From Selaginella tamariscina (lineage: Eukaryota; Streptophyta; Lycopodiopsida; Selaginellales; Selaginellaceae): a DNA stretch of 64,000 bases. Made by a program: the position numbers and the translations under genes. The notes under the pieces were generated by a model. The model was not told where the DNA came from and searched no databases. It saw only the letters and a program-made list of their open reading frames with translations. The stretch covers positions 96,001-160,000 of the forward strand of contig PUQB01000217.1 in NCBI GenBank assembly GCA_003024785.1, in the 5' to 3' direction. Shown here piece by piece: positions 1 through 10,765 of this stretch. The first letter of the stretch is position 1; each line of letters opens with the position of its first letter.

Positions 1-170
1 TATTAAATTATTATTTATTAAATTAAAAAGCTAGTAAAAGAACGTATGGGTTTTTAAAACTAAACCATGACATTGATTATCAAAATACTTAGAAATAGAT
101 AAAAATTGTTTTTAATAGGGGATTAAATAACGATTATAAAAACATTATATATTAATCACTGTTTTTTAAG

Positions 171-231
171 CACAAAAATGAAACAACATTTTGGAAAGGA
201 GGCTCAACCTCAAACACCAGCCAGATGAAAA
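171..231 (+). pseudogene. ERR1 exon-like copy, unit A
   Basis: The segment runs from an acceptor-like ttttttaag to a donor-like gtacgt and is related to exon gamma of the UNC13-like series (shared ending ccagatgaaa before the donor). The ATG at 178 meets a stop after 16 codons, so this copy cannot encode the gamma peptide. A long (TGTGCG)n tract follows at 300-360. Confidence 0.5.
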
Positions 232-1786
232 GTACGTAATATGTAAACGCAGGCATACACACACAAACACACGCATAGGTGTAAGACTGTCGAGAGGCAG
301 GGTGTGCGTGTGCGTGTGCGTGTGCGTGTGCGTGTGCGTGTGCGTGTGCGTGTGCGTGTATGTGAGAGAGAGAGAAAGTATTTTGTTCATACGTGCATGT
401 ATGTGCATCTCTCCATGTGAACAACGGACAACAGATAAAGAGTATACTCACGCCTGTGCAACTGTGTATGCATGTGTAGTGTATGTGTGTGTGCATGCGC
501 GTGTGCACATACACTAAATAAGATTGTGTGTTTTCAACATTAGTTTTTTTTTTTTTCTTTTGGAATGTATTGTTATAATGATTTTTTATTTTTCTGAAAA
601 AGCTTGAAATTTAAATAATAGCTAAACTAGTTATAATTCATGTTTATTGTATATATATGTATATTAGTATGTGAATTTTATATATAAAATGATATGACCT
701 TTTTATGGACTATAATCAAGAGGATTTAATACTGTTTTTTAATGATTATAAAAGATTATTATATATTAATCAAAACAGTAGAATAATGGATAATTTAAGT
801 ACAAAGGTTTATATTAGAATTGCTTATGAAGAAGTAAATTAAATACAAAGATGCATATTAAAACTGAGAAGATTCTATATTAAAAATACTGTAGTGTACA
901 GAAACTTTTCTTTCTTTTATCTTATTTTGAAGTAAGCGTCACTTAATGCTAATGAATTATTAAATACTTAAAAAAATGGAAAATCTAATGATGTCCTTCA
1001 ATAAAGATGCTATAAGATTTTAATTAATTAAATTACAGATATTTAAATAAATTATACAATCCAGTTTGTTTATGTAATTACTAAATTTAATTGTTCAGCT
1101 TTTAAATTTTAAGAATATAATCCACACAAATAAAGAGTTAACTCTATTAAAACATAAATAAATTTTTATAAAAACTACTACTTATCAAAAATATTAAGCT
1201 TACATCTTGTCCGTTAGATATTAAGGGTAAAGATGCATATATTCTTTCACATTTTCGCTTTGTAAAGAGGGTCACAGTCTCTCTCACACACACACACACG
1301 TATATGTATGAATGCATGTATGTATGTATAGAGACACACATTTATAACACACACGCATGTGTATGAATACAAATATATATACATAGACACACACACACAC
1401 ACACACACATATATGTATACGTCTGCATGCATGTATGTATGTATGTATAGAGACACACACTTATAAACACATACGCATGTGTATGAATACAAGTATATTA
1501 CATAGACACACACACACACACATATGTATATGTATATGTCTGCATGTATGTATGACACACTTATAAACACACACGCATGTGAATATAAATATATATACAT
1601 AGACACACACACATACAGAAGATACAAAGTATACATATACACATAGGTGCTTTCTATATGTATTATATACACTCAAGTATGTGAAATATTTGAATTGTTT
1701 ATACTTATAAACTTGAATATAAACTTGCAAGTTTATTTAAAACGAGCTTCCACGTGTAACTTCAGATCTTTTAACGATAATAGTTT
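232..1786. repeat. Microsatellite-rich spacer, unit A
   Basis: No gene is supported here. It holds (TG)n/(GA)n at 300-375, two to three imperfect copies of a block with (CA)n and atgtatgtatg tracts at 1285-1610, and AT-rich sequence. At 905-1011 there is a decayed - strand relative of the UNC13-like exon that is intact at 33696-33877 (shared cttattttgaagtaag and cttcaataaagat). HTHT/VCVCVC-type reading frames here are microsatellite translations. Confidence 0.6.
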
Positions 1787-1992
1787 TGTAAGATACTGTA
1801 TATTAGGTAACGTACCGTATATACGCATGTGTATATACGCACATGCGTAGTGACACATGGGTGGTGATCTGGCCCCCATGTGTCAGCGCCACGTGTCGCA
1901 TGTGTGCCACGTGGCAGGAGACCTCCTGTATATAAGCAGGGTTTTTTGTAAACTAAGATATCAGATTTTCATTTAATATATCTGCTCTTTCA
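1787..1992 (+). repeat. 5' LTR of Ty3-1
   Basis: 206 bp, TG...CA. It is the same as the 3' LTR apart from one T in a homopolymer and a 2-bp indel. It contains nested near-palindromes (cgtatatacgcatgtgtata) and the G-box palindrome ccacgtgg. Confidence 0.93.
1906..1940 (+). promoter_or_regulatory. G-box and TATA-like promoter in Ty3-1 LTR
   Basis: A perfect G-box core, ccacgtggca, lies about 10 bp upstream of a TATA-like tatataag at 1929-1936. In plants, G-box/ABRE cores bind bZIP or bHLH factors and are common in stress-responsive LTR promoters. Use of this promoter is inferred. Confidence 0.5.
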
Positions 1993-1993
1993 T

Positions 1994-2009
1994 TGGTGGA
2001 GAAGTTGGG
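1994..2009 (+). other. Primer-binding site of Ty3-1
   Basis: tggtggagaagttggg begins 2 nt after the LTR. The start tgg matches a tRNA CCA end, but the rest is not the usual plant initiator-Met site. It is close in form to a tRNA-Ala site (tggtggagatgc) with mismatches. The same motif follows the 5' LTRs of the other two Ty3 elements, so it is conserved in this lineage. Confidence 0.6.
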
Positions 2010-2044
2010 TATTCCTTTCTTCCGCATTTTTTTTTCTTGTTTCC

Positions 2045-3127
2045 ATGACAATGAACATGGAGACGGCTTTTAGCATTATTGCTACTGCTATTGATGCACA
2101 AACTAAGTTGTTGGAGCGCTTCGTTGAGGGTCCGTCCTCCTCTTCCCCGTCTGAGCCTCATGCCGGGGGATCTGCTTCTAGTACTCCTTCATCTTCTTCA
2201 CAGGCCACAAATCCGAGGGTTCGACCCCGATCTTTTTGTGGTGATCCGGGAGATGATGTATACCACTGGTTTGATCATTTCCAAGTCATTGTTCGTTATC
2301 ATGGTTGGGATGAGGCCCGTGCTCTCAGAGAATTCCCTACATGTTTGGAAGGCCCTGCGCTCAAGTGGTATAATGGATTGGCTGCGGAGATTCAAGCCAA
2401 TAGTAATCGGTTAACGGAATGTCTCAAACGTACGTTTGGCAAAGTTGAGGATTCAGATGATGCTTTCCAACAACTGCATGCGATACGACAACATCCTGGT
2501 GAGTCTGTTATGCGGTTTAGTATTAGGTTCGGGGATTTAGTTCGGCGTGCGTATCCTAACATGCCTGAGCCTATTAAGCTCGGTATGTTATGGCCAACTA
2601 TGCGACCCGAACTTGTTCGATTCGTTCGGGCTCTTCGTCCTACCACATTGGAGGAAGCTTTTGCACTAGCTCAACGTTTTGAGTTGGTGCCTGGTGAGGG
2701 CCGTGTTCCCCTTGGGTTACCTGCTCCTCTTGTTCAGCGTGCTGATCCAATGGAGGTTGATGCTGCTGCATATGTGCCCGCACGACAAGCCTTTCGTGGT
2801 CGACCTCGGGGCCCACCCCGTAGACCACCTCCACGAAATCGTCCTGCACCTGCTCCAGTTCCTGCCCGTGGTGGTCAAAATCCACGGATTCGTGACAGGA
2901 GGAATCGGAACAATGCAGGTCAACCCAATCAAGTTCACTGCTGGGCCTGTTGGGCACCTGGACATACTTGGCGGGCATGCGATGTGTATCCTGATTGGCG
3001 TCCACCACATCCAGGCTGGCGACCATATGTTCCGGATGGTGTACCTGTGGCGGCCATTATGTCTGATGATGAGCTTCCAGATGATGACGCTTCTCTTGCG
3101 GGTGGATCTGTTGCGGAAAACCAGTAA
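2045..3127 (+). CDS. gag: Gag (capsid-nucleocapsid) of Ty3-1
   Basis: An intact 360-residue ORF starting 53 bp after the LTR. The capsid core shows the retrotransposon-gag patterns HWFDHF, REFPTCLEG and WYNGL in the first half. A Pro/Arg-rich basic linker lies at about residues 255-295. One CCHC zinc knuckle (C-x2-C-x4-H-x4-C, CWACWAPGHTWRAC) follows near residue 300. The C-terminal tail is acidic. The protein would form the particle and bind element RNA. Protease lies downstream in another frame, so Gag-Pol made by frameshift is possible, but the many other frame breaks prevent a firm statement. Confidence 0.9.
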   Translation: MTMNMETAFSIIATAIDAQTKLLERFVEGPSSSSPSEPHAGGSASSTPSSSSQATNPRVRPRSFCGDPGDDVYHWFDHFQVIVRYHGWDEARALREFPTCLEGPALKWYNGLAAEIQANSNRLTECLKRTFGKVEDSDDAFQQLHAIRQHPGESVMRFSIRFGDLVRRAYPNMPEPIKLGMLWPTMRPELVRFVRALRPTTLEEAFALAQRFELVPGEGRVPLGLPAPLVQRADPMEVDAAAYVPARQAFRGRPRGPPRRPPPRNRPAPAPVPARGGQNPRIRDRRNRNNAGQPNQVHCWACWAPGHTWRACDVYPDWRPPHPGWRPYVPDGVPVAAIMSDDELPDDDASLAGGSVAENQ

Positions 3128-3156
3128 TCGTACGGGCGACGGAGGGATCCCGTGCG

Positions 3157-3640
3157 ATGGAAACTCCACCTCCATGTTTTTTTCGCTATGCATATCAAGG
3201 GTTGCAAGTTCCACCAAATCATCCAGTTTTCACATTTTCTGCACGAGTGAATGATGTTTCAGTCACAGTACTTGTGGATACAGGATCTAGCATGTCTTCC
3301 ATAACTACTTCTCTGGCGCATCGGTGCTCATTACCCTTGAGACGAGCAGATAAGGTCTTGCACATTTTATATGGTAATGGGCAGTCTCGTGCAGTATTCA
3401 CAGTACACCACTTCGACTACACTGGTTATGGGTGCCAACTGTAAGTTTCCCTCTGGGTCTCTTAGGGTTGTCCCTTCCCAGGTCTTTGACATCATTCTGG
3501 GATGTGATTGGTTAAAGCAGTCGAAAGGTACATGTGATTTTTCACTCTCTCCTCCTGTATTACGCTTGGAGTCTGTGTCTTTGCAGTCTGTTCCTTTACG
3601 TCCAGAGAAGTTTGTTGCTGTTTGTATCACGCATACAGCT
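3157..3640 (+). pseudogene. pol: Aspartic protease domain of Ty3-1 (frame-broken)
   Basis: A retropepsin-like domain. The catalytic motif LVDTGSSMS is at about 3271-3297 in one frame, and the second half, with FDIILGCDWL, lies in another frame from about 3440. A 1-nt shift near 3430 separates them. The enzyme would process the Gag-Pol polyprotein. Confidence 0.85.
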
Positions 3641-3782
3641 CCTTTGATTCCGGTCTTGGGATGGTGTTCATCTCAACAGGTTCAAATGCCGGATCCGTCA
3701 CCTGAGTGTCGAGCACACTGCATCGAACAACTTAAGAAACAGTATGCAAGTTGTTCAAATTTGATCTGTCCCAAGTGCACGT

Positions 3783-4510
3783 GTGAAGACTCGACACTGT
3801 ATACCCACCGGCAATGCAAAGCCTTTCAAAGTCCCGGTTCGACGCAGGTCACCAAAGGAGTTATCAGCCATGCGAACAGCTGTTACTGATATGATTGGTA
3901 AACGAGTGTGTCGTCCGTCACGGAGTCCATGGGCATGTGAACCTCATTTGGTTCCCAAGCCTGATGGATCTCTCCGATTTTGTGTGGATTACCGACCTCT
4001 TAACGATGTTACCATCAAAGATGTCTATCCACTTCCGAACTCTGCCGATCTATTAGATCGTTTGGGTCAGAGTCGATGGTTTACTAAGTTGGATTTGGCA
4101 TCAGGATATTGGCAGGTTCCTATGGCTGAGGAGGATATTCCAAAAACGGCCTTCCGGACACCATTTGGTCTTTACGAGTTTTTGGTTATGCCTTTTGGAT
4201 TGACTTCAGCTCCTGCCACCTTTCAACGCATGATGGATGAGCTTCTTTCCGATATGCCTGATATCACTGCCGATTTTATCGACGATGTGCTCATTCATGG
4301 GTCTGGTTCTTGGGAGGATCACATTCGTGATGTACGGCGCGTTCTTGATCGATTTCGAGAAGTTGGCCTGAAGTTGAAACTTGAAAAGTGTGTGTTTGGT
4401 TCGACCGACACCACTTACTTGGGTTACCGTATATCTCGAGAGGGTTTACAGGTGGATCCAATGAAGTTGCGAGCTGTTCGAGAGTTCCTCGTCCCGTACA
4501 GTACAGGAAG
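3783..4510 (+). pseudogene. pol: Reverse transcriptase domain of Ty3-1
   Basis: The RT fingers and palm lie in one frame: PWACEPHLVPKPDGS, RFCVDYRPLN, KLDLASGYWQ, KTAFRTPFGLYEF, MPFGLTSAPATFQ and the catalytic box DFIDDVLIH. The box reads F-I-D-D where most Ty3 elements have Y-x-D-D. The frame is lost at about 4495, just before the conserved FLG...YLGRFI stretch, which continues in another frame. Confidence 0.9.
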
Positions 4511-4521
4511 TCCAACGTTTC

Positions 4522-5235
4522 TTGGGCACGGTGCAGTACTTGGGTCGATTCATCGATCATCTCACTGATCGAACTGCCCCTCTTCGGGAGTTAGTTCGTC
4601 CACAGGTATCTTTCAGGTGGACTCGCAGGTGTCAGCAGGCATTTGACCAGTTAAAAGAGTTCCTGACAACTCCACCATTGCTTCAATACCCAGATTTTAC
4701 TCGTCCGTTCATTTTACGAGTAGATGCCTCAGATGTTGGTATTGGTGGTGTATTGATGCAAACTGATGCTGTGGATTCTTCAATTCGACACCCGGTGGCT
4801 TACATTAGTCGAGTACTCACGCCGGCTGAGCGGAATTATTCCACTACTGAAAAAGAATGCCTTGCTGCTGTTTGGGGTTTTGAACGACTTCATGCCTACT
4901 TACATGGGAGTGAAACACTTTTGGAGTGTGATCATGCTGCTGTCACTTCCTTATTAAAACGGAAGAATTTAGTGGGTCGCGTAGCCAGATGGGCATTACG
5001 TCTCCAGGTATATAACTTTAAGGTGGTGCACAGGCCTGGGCGAACAATGGTGGATGCGGATGCACTTTCTCGAGCACCCCTCTCCGATTCCACTTTGCCT
5101 GCTCATGCAGTAGCTGCAGCATTCGGTTTGATACAAGCCCCTCAGGTATTCGATGCCGACTTACCATCCTTGGAACAGTGGCAGGATGCTCAAAAACATG
5201 AACCATGGACGAGGCAATTACGCGATGCGTTTGCA
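4522..5235 (+). pseudogene. pol: RT connection and RNase H domain of Ty3-1
   Basis: It begins with GTVQYLGRFIDHL (end of RT). RNase H follows, with FILRVDASDVGIGGVL (first catalytic Asp), TEKECLAAVW (Glu) and the later HRPGRTMVDADALSR. It would degrade the RNA strand during cDNA synthesis. The frame continues until a break at about 5235. Confidence 0.88.
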
Positions 5236-6517
5236 ATCCGTCTTCCGAACCTCGGTTTCGACAATATCATGCTCAGTTTCGACTTCAGGATGGTTTATTG
5301 TATTTTATTGGGACAAATCCAGAGGACAGATGGCGTTTGGCTGTACCCTCTACATATGTTCCACACCTTCTTCGAGCATATCATGATTCACCTATTGTTG
5401 GAGGTCATCTTGGTCACAACGAGTGTTGGAGAAGCTGCGCCGATCATTTTATTGGCCAGCATGCGTGGTGATGTGATCAGGTATATTCAAAGTTGTCCCA
5501 CTTGTCAAACTCGGAATTCCTCTACGACTCGGGCCATGGGGTGTTGGAATCCATCAATGTCTCTCGCCCTTTTGAGTTAATTGCAGTGGATTTAATGGGA
5601 CCTTTTCCACGTTCTTCTCAAGGTAACCAGTACATCATTGTTGTATCCGATTATTTAACTCGATGGGTGAGGTTGGTGCTCTTCCGGATGCAACTGCCAT
5701 GTCAACAGCTTTGTTTCTGTTCGATAATGTGGTTTTGCAGCATTCTTGTCCAGAGCGGATGTTATCAGACAATGGCCCCGCTTTCATTGCAGAGGTATTC
5801 CGAGTGTTGTGTGAGAGGTTAGGGGTAAAACATTCATTTGCCTCTCCGTATCATCCACAAACTGATGGTTTGGTGGAGCGATTGAATCGGACCTTCAAGG
5901 GTATGATCTCGAAGTATGTGAACTTCAATCACACGGACTGGGATTGGTATTTGCGATGTTTGAGATTTGCTTATGTAACAGGCATTCAGAGTTCGATTGG
6001 TATCTCTCCATTCAAGGCATTGTATGGATATGATCCTAAGTTGCCTAGTGAATTGGGGTTATCATCGAATCTGCCACGTGCCGAGGATGCAAAGATGTGG
6101 GCTCGACATTTGGATGCTGTTTTGCCTCTTCTGCGTGCAGAGTCTGCTGAACATCTTGGTCGAGCTCAAATGCGGCAGCAATCTTCTTACAATGCACGAC
6201 ATCAAATTCCACCAGATTTTGCTGACGGTGACTTAGTCCTGGTACGTTTTCCCAAGCTGACTGCACCTGGGCTTGCAACTGGTTTATTACACAAGTGGCT
6301 TGGTCCCTACCGAGTACTCCGAAAGGTTGGTCCTCAGGTATATCAAGTAAAGTTGGTGGGATCTCATGAGGTTGAGATAGTTCACGTGGTTCGAATGAAA
6401 CGGTTTGTCGTTCGAGACTCGTTGAGTACATTTGGTCATACCTTAGATGGCCCAGCTCACACGGATCCAGGACCATCAGATCCATCACCATCTACACAGC
6501 CGCAGAGGGGAGGATAG
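5205..6517 (+). pseudogene. pol: Integrase of Ty3-1 (zinc, DDE core, GPY/F module)
   Basis: The N-terminal HHCC zinc module is spread over two frames (HDSPIVGGHLGH near 5390, then SCPTCQTRN near 5500). The DDE core is IAVDLMGPF (5577-5603), LSDNGPAF (about 5764) and DGLVERLNRTF (about 5863). The C-terminal part has KWLGPYRVLRKVG, a GPY/F-type module. The ORF stops with TAG at 6515-6517, directly before the 3' LTR, so the polypurine tract is inside the coding tail. Frame changes at about 5470, 5535 and 5665 fall in or near G-runs. Confidence 0.9.
6504..6517 (+). other. Polypurine tract of Ty3-1
   Basis: agaggggaggatag sits immediately before the 3' LTR, the expected plus-strand priming site. 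Confidence 0.8.
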
Positions 6518-6722
6518 TGTAAGATACTGTATATTAGGTAACGTACCGTATATACGCATGTGTATATACGCACATGCGTAGTGACACATGGGTGGTGATC
6601 TGGCCCCCATGTGTCAGCGCCACGTGTCGCATGTGTGCCACGTGGCAGGAGACCTCCTGTATATAAGCAGGGTTTTTTTGTAAACTAAGATATCAATTTC
6701 ATTTAATATATCTGCTCTTTCA
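6518..6722 (+). repeat. 3' LTR of Ty3-1
   Basis: 205 bp, TG...CA, with no substitutions relative to the 5' LTR. Followed by gttt, the target duplication, and then the uninterrupted array sequence. Confidence 0.93.
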
Positions 6723-6992
6723 GTTTCAAGTATTCAAATTATATTTCTTTTAATATTTAGCTCCTTTCCACCACTAAGGTATATATTTGTAAATGCTATC
6801 GCTATATTAAAAAAAACTCTTAAATCGCGCTCAAGGTATTAAATTATATTTATTAAGTAAAAGAACGTGCGGGTTTTTAATTATATATTAATCAAACCAT
6901 GAAATTCCTTATTAAAATACTTCAAATTCTTGAAAATTGTTTATTAATAAGGGATTAAATAACAATATTATATATTAATCACTGTTTTTAAG

Positions 6993-7053
6993 CACAAAGA
7001 TGAAAAACATTTTGGAAAGGAGGCTCGAACTTAAACACCAAGCCAGATGAAAA
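6993..7053 (+). pseudogene. ERR2 exon-like copy, unit A
   Basis: Second paralogue of exon gamma. ATG opens the frame MKNILERRLELKHQ, but a stop (TGA) falls just before the gtatgt donor because of one extra A relative to ERR1. Possibly a first exon that has been disabled. Confidence 0.5.
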
Positions 7054-7160
7054 GTATGTAATATGTAAACACAGCATACACAACACACACATATGTGCTC
7101 TGCTTATATACTATGTATATGACAAGAGCTTAACATTATAATCTTCGTAGTATATACCAG

Positions 7161-8411
7161 GAATGTCTTCTGGCATATGCTTCGGATATTTTGAGACGTT
7201 TATTAATATTAAAAGTTATTAAAATTAAATGTTACTTTCAAAATAAGAATTGGGTTTTGGACAACGTGCTTACTATATACGTGTATACTCTCTCTCCTCT
7301 CCACACACACGCACACGCACACGCACGCACAGCAGGCATGCACATTTTAATGAAACCTTTTGCAGATTTATATTTGATGCTGAGTGAAGTACTAGAGGAA
7401 ATGATGACAAGGCCTTTTGGGGAATATTACATCCCCGACGTGGAATATGCCATCTGCAATGCAGTGAGAACATATGTGGAGATTTTAGAGAAGCTGCTAC
7501 GTGTCAAGGTACAAAATTATTACTTATTAAACATTTTATTTAATGAAAATGTATAGATTTTATTACTTATTAAGCACTAATATCATTTATTAAAATATAG
7601 CTGAATTCGTCAAATGTAAAACTAAATAACTTTATTAAATTTTATAGTTTAGTTCTAATGTATAATTTTATTATCATTATATATAAATTCGTTATAAAAG
7701 TACCACTAATATTTTTAATATTTAATCATGAGTGGACTAAATACTGTTTTTAATTGATTATGAAATATTGTATTATTAATTATTGTTGGAATACTTGGAA
7801 GGAGGCTACAACCAATGGACCAAAACCAGATGAAAGGTATGACACACATATGCACCGTATATACAATGTGTGTATATGTAACAAGAAACGTGCTTATATA
7901 TGTTAATACACACACACAACACACCATATATATAAACGTATATACGATGTGTGTATATGTAACAAGAAATGTGCTTATATATGCTTGAGACTAGCTAATC
8001 TTTTAACACTGTAAAGAGATGCAGAGGCCACAAAGTTGAGTTTATTTAAGATTTTAGAGAAGCATGGAAGCATTAAAAAGGGCTTAAGTGCCAGTTTTGA
8101 AGAATTAAAACAGTTTACAGAGCAGAATATGAGTAATGTTATTGGTCCATTGTCGACAACATACAGGTAATCATTGTGTGTGCGTGTGCATGCGTGTGCG
8201 TGTGTGTGTGTGAGAGAGAGAGAGAGAGACGTTTACATATGTAAATGTAGTAATGTGAGCATTTGTAGGTTCGTATTACACGTGAGTTGCAAGGAATTTT
8301 GGAGGCAGATCATGGTCAATTTGAACCGTTGACTACATATCTTGACCAGAATTGACCATAATGCACGACTATCTTCATCCATCGATTTTTCAGAAAATTA
8401 TTGAGGTTCTT

Positions 8412-8449
<38 letters not shown>

Positions 8450-8605
8450 GTACATACACAAACACATATAAAATTGTATATATAGTATTTTTTAACTTTT
8501 GTAAAAACTAAAGAGATTATAATGTAGGAAATATGTAAAACAGTATTTTTCTGCCTGGAAGAATATGTTCTCAATCGTGATGAGGATCCAAGACCAGTGA
8601 CTCCG
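7161..8605 (+). pseudogene. UNC13/MUN-domain-like gene fragment, unit A
   Basis: Six exons with mostly compatible phases: alpha 7161-7197, beta 7366-7508, gamma remnant about 7790-7836, delta 8017-8166, epsilon 8269-8405, zeta 8528-8605. In the array consensus they join to a helical protein with ECLLAYASDILR, EYAICNAVRTYVEILEKL, FEELKQFTEQNMSNVIGS, FEPLTTYLDQHLTIMHDYL and EEICKTVFFCLEEYVLNR. These fit the C-terminal Munc13-homology (MHD) pattern of UNC13/BAIAP3 proteins, which act in vesicle tethering and fusion. The assignment is from remembered family patterns. Defects here: gamma lacks its 5' part, delta and epsilon each lack one base. The upstream MUN part and any C2 domain are absent. 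Confidence 0.5.
8176..8450 (+). repeat. Complementary microsatellites bracketing exon epsilon, unit A
   Basis: (TG)n(AG)n at 8176-8229 and (CT)n(CA)n at 8407-8450 are reverse complements lying either side of exon epsilon (8269-8405). Confidence 0.7.
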
Positions 8606-8763
8606 GTATTAAACTTTCCAAATAGTACCTACAGTTTTAATCTATTATATACAGTAATAGTACTCTCTCACACACACGCACAAAGGAAAGTTATTTTCAA
8701 ATATTAAATACGGCCACGCAGATATGTACAGGCTAATTTCCGGTTTAGTGCTGGACGCCACAG

Positions 8764-10587
8764 TGACAGGTTAATATCCGGTCTCGGAAATTTCATAGTG
8801 TAGGTCTCGAGACATTCAATCATGGCACTCCTCTATAGTCTCTCAAAGCTCTCTCTAACAGAATAGGTCACACTCCACAGTCAATCCGATGCTATTCCGA
8901 AATCATTCAAGCTTGCTCTGGTTATGATGTTGAGCATGACAAAGCAATTTTGTTCTCTAGTGAGAAAGAAGTACAGACATTGCTACCATTACTATGGAAC
9001 TGAGTGATGACTGCTTTCACTTTTTAGCATTAGATAGTCGTCAGCTCGTTGCAATGGGCAACTCCAACGTTTTTAGTGACATGGTAACTGAAATAGTCTA
9101 CGCTGTTATGGACTGGTTCACCTTCGAAGGAACAACATCCGCAATCGGTATACTCTTTCTGGCTCTTCCTCCTTGTTTATGACAATTCAAATAAGTAAGC
9201 CAATGGTAAATGGTTAATGGTATTTATTATGATTGTTGGCTATCAACAAGCTTCAGGTTCCTGACGGTTAAGATTATTATAGCTTCAAGTTCCTGACGGT
9301 TAAGATTATTATATGAAGTTTAGCGCTATTATAAACGAGGTTGACCGCATGGGTTGAAGATAAGAATTATATTTGAACAACTCTCTGCCACAGACACCTA
9401 GATGATACTATCAAAAATGTGGGAGGTACATAGAACAAGGTATGTTTTTACATGTATGCTTTTACATATCTCATTAGAGAATAAGCAAGTTTGACAGGTT
9501 TGACAAAGCTTGTAATACTTCTCGTTGAGGTGCATTCAACCAGGTACACGAAAAGTTCAACGACGTTTACTATTTCACTCAAGGCAAGGGACATTGTCAC
9601 ATGAAACATCCAAGGTTTTTGGATCTTACTTTAGTGATTCCGAATTGTAAAATTACTTTGCATTCTCTTCAAACAAATTTAAGGTCCATATTAATTTTGT
9701 AGTTTTTGAACCTTAAATTTGTTTGAAGAGAATGCAAAGTAAATTTTACAGTCCGGAATCAAGAAGTAAGATCCAAAAACTTTGGATGTTTCATGTGACA
9801 ATGTCCCTTGCTGGAGTGAAATAGTAAACATTGTTGACTTTTTCATGTACCTGGTCGACTGCACCTCAGCGAGAAGTATTACAAGCTTTGTCAAACCTGC
9901 TTATTCTCTAATGAGATATGTAAAAGCACACGTGTAAAAATACCTTGTTCTATGTAGCTCCCACATTTTTTGATAGTATCATTTAGGTTGTCTGTGGCAG
10001 AGAGTTGTTCAAATATAACTTCTGCTTCAGCCTATGCGGTACAACCTCTTTACAGTTAGTAATGAACTCCGTATAATAATCCATTGTAAAGAGGTAACCG
10101 TTAGGAACCTGAAGCATGTTGATAGCACTAATCATAACAAATACCATTAACCATTTTACCATTAGCTTACTTATTCGAGTTGTCGTAACCACAGGAGGAA
10201 GAGCCAGAAAGAGTATACCGCTGCGTATGTCGTCCCTTCGAAAGCGGAACCAGTCCATAACAACATAGACTATTTCACTTACCATGTCACTAAAATACTA
10301 GAGCAACGAGCTGACAACTATCTAATGCCAAAAAGCAAAAGTAGTTATCAACTTAGTTCCCTAGCAATGTTTGGCACTTCTTTCTCACTAGAGAACAAAA
10401 TCGCTCTATCACGTTCAGCATCATACCCGGGAGCAAGCTTGAACGATTTTGAAATAGCATACGGTCGACCATGGAGCGTGATTTGTTCTATGAGAGAGAG
10501 CTTTGAGAGACGAGAGAGGAGTGCCATCAATTGAATGTCTTGAGACCTACACTATGAAATTCCTGAGACCGGATATTAGCCTGTCAT
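8764..10587. repeat. Large palindrome, unit A
   Basis: Inverted repeat, left arm about 8764-9688, right arm about 9707-10587, spacer about 18 bp (around ttaattttgtagttttt). Both arms carry versions of the same unidentified coding sequence pointing to the centre (+ arm for example 8994-9182; - arm 9983-10530). The arms differ by small indels. Confidence 0.85.
9983..10530 (-). pseudogene. Unidentified palindrome-arm gene, unit A
   Basis: Two - strand pieces: 10348-10530 (SKSFKLAPGYDAERDRAILF type) and 9983-10285 (MVSEIVYVVMDWF, then LQVPNGYLFTMDYYTEFITN). A deletion removes the sequence around residues 60-70 seen in unit E, and indels break the frame. I do not recognise the family. Confidence 0.4.
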
Positions 10588-10752
10588 GTACCCTACGTGG
10601 CAATCCAGCATGGATCGACTAGGAGATTTGGGATCAATGCTGCTGGTGGCTAGGTTTTCCGGTATTGTAGACATGCTCGCCGACCGCACATCCCTTCTGG
10701 CAGCTGTCCAACAGCCGAGGATTGCATTCCACCTTGGGAAGTATGGTCAAAA

Positions 10753-10765
10753 TTAGGGTTTAGGG
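10753..10765. promoter_or_regulatory. Telo-box-like motif upstream of Ulp1-like gene, unit A
   Basis: ttagggtttaggg, which holds the plant telomere-type element (reverse AAACCCTAA), lies about 190 bp upstream of the ATG. It is followed at about 10825-10946 by 2-3 copies of a ~54-bp repeat (tgcttgtactaagg). Telo-boxes are common in promoters of growth-related plant genes; function here is inferred. Confidence 0.45.

Larger units (their letters stand above)
1787..6722 (+). mobile_element. Ty3/gypsy LTR retrotransposon Ty3-1
   Basis: A complete element of 4936 bp with TG...CA LTRs (1787-1992 and 6518-6722), a primer-site region, gag, protease, RT, RNase H, integrase and a polypurine tract. RT before integrase is the Ty3/gypsy order. 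The 4-bp target duplication is gttt (1783-1786 and 6723-6726). The empty target is preserved in units B, D and E (gataatcagtttcaag), which confirms the boundaries. No chromodomain is visible after integrase. The LTRs differ only by two small indels, yet the pol region is split across frames at least six times. Confidence 0.93.

Noticed and set aside
300..360. Regular short repeats resembling a CRISPR array
   Set aside because: Pure microsatellite without unique spacers, in a eukaryotic spliced context.
152..517. ORFs of 60-140 codons rich in HTHTHT, CVCVCV or YIYIYI (here and at 1247-1730, 13864-14513, 27282-27848, 50336-50949)
   Set aside because: They are translations of (CA)n, (TG)n and (TA)n microsatellites, open on both strands, with no conserved protein content.
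2392..3222. Antisense ORFs of 60-170 codons across the Ty3 gag and pol
   Set aside because: They mirror real coding sequence on the other strand.
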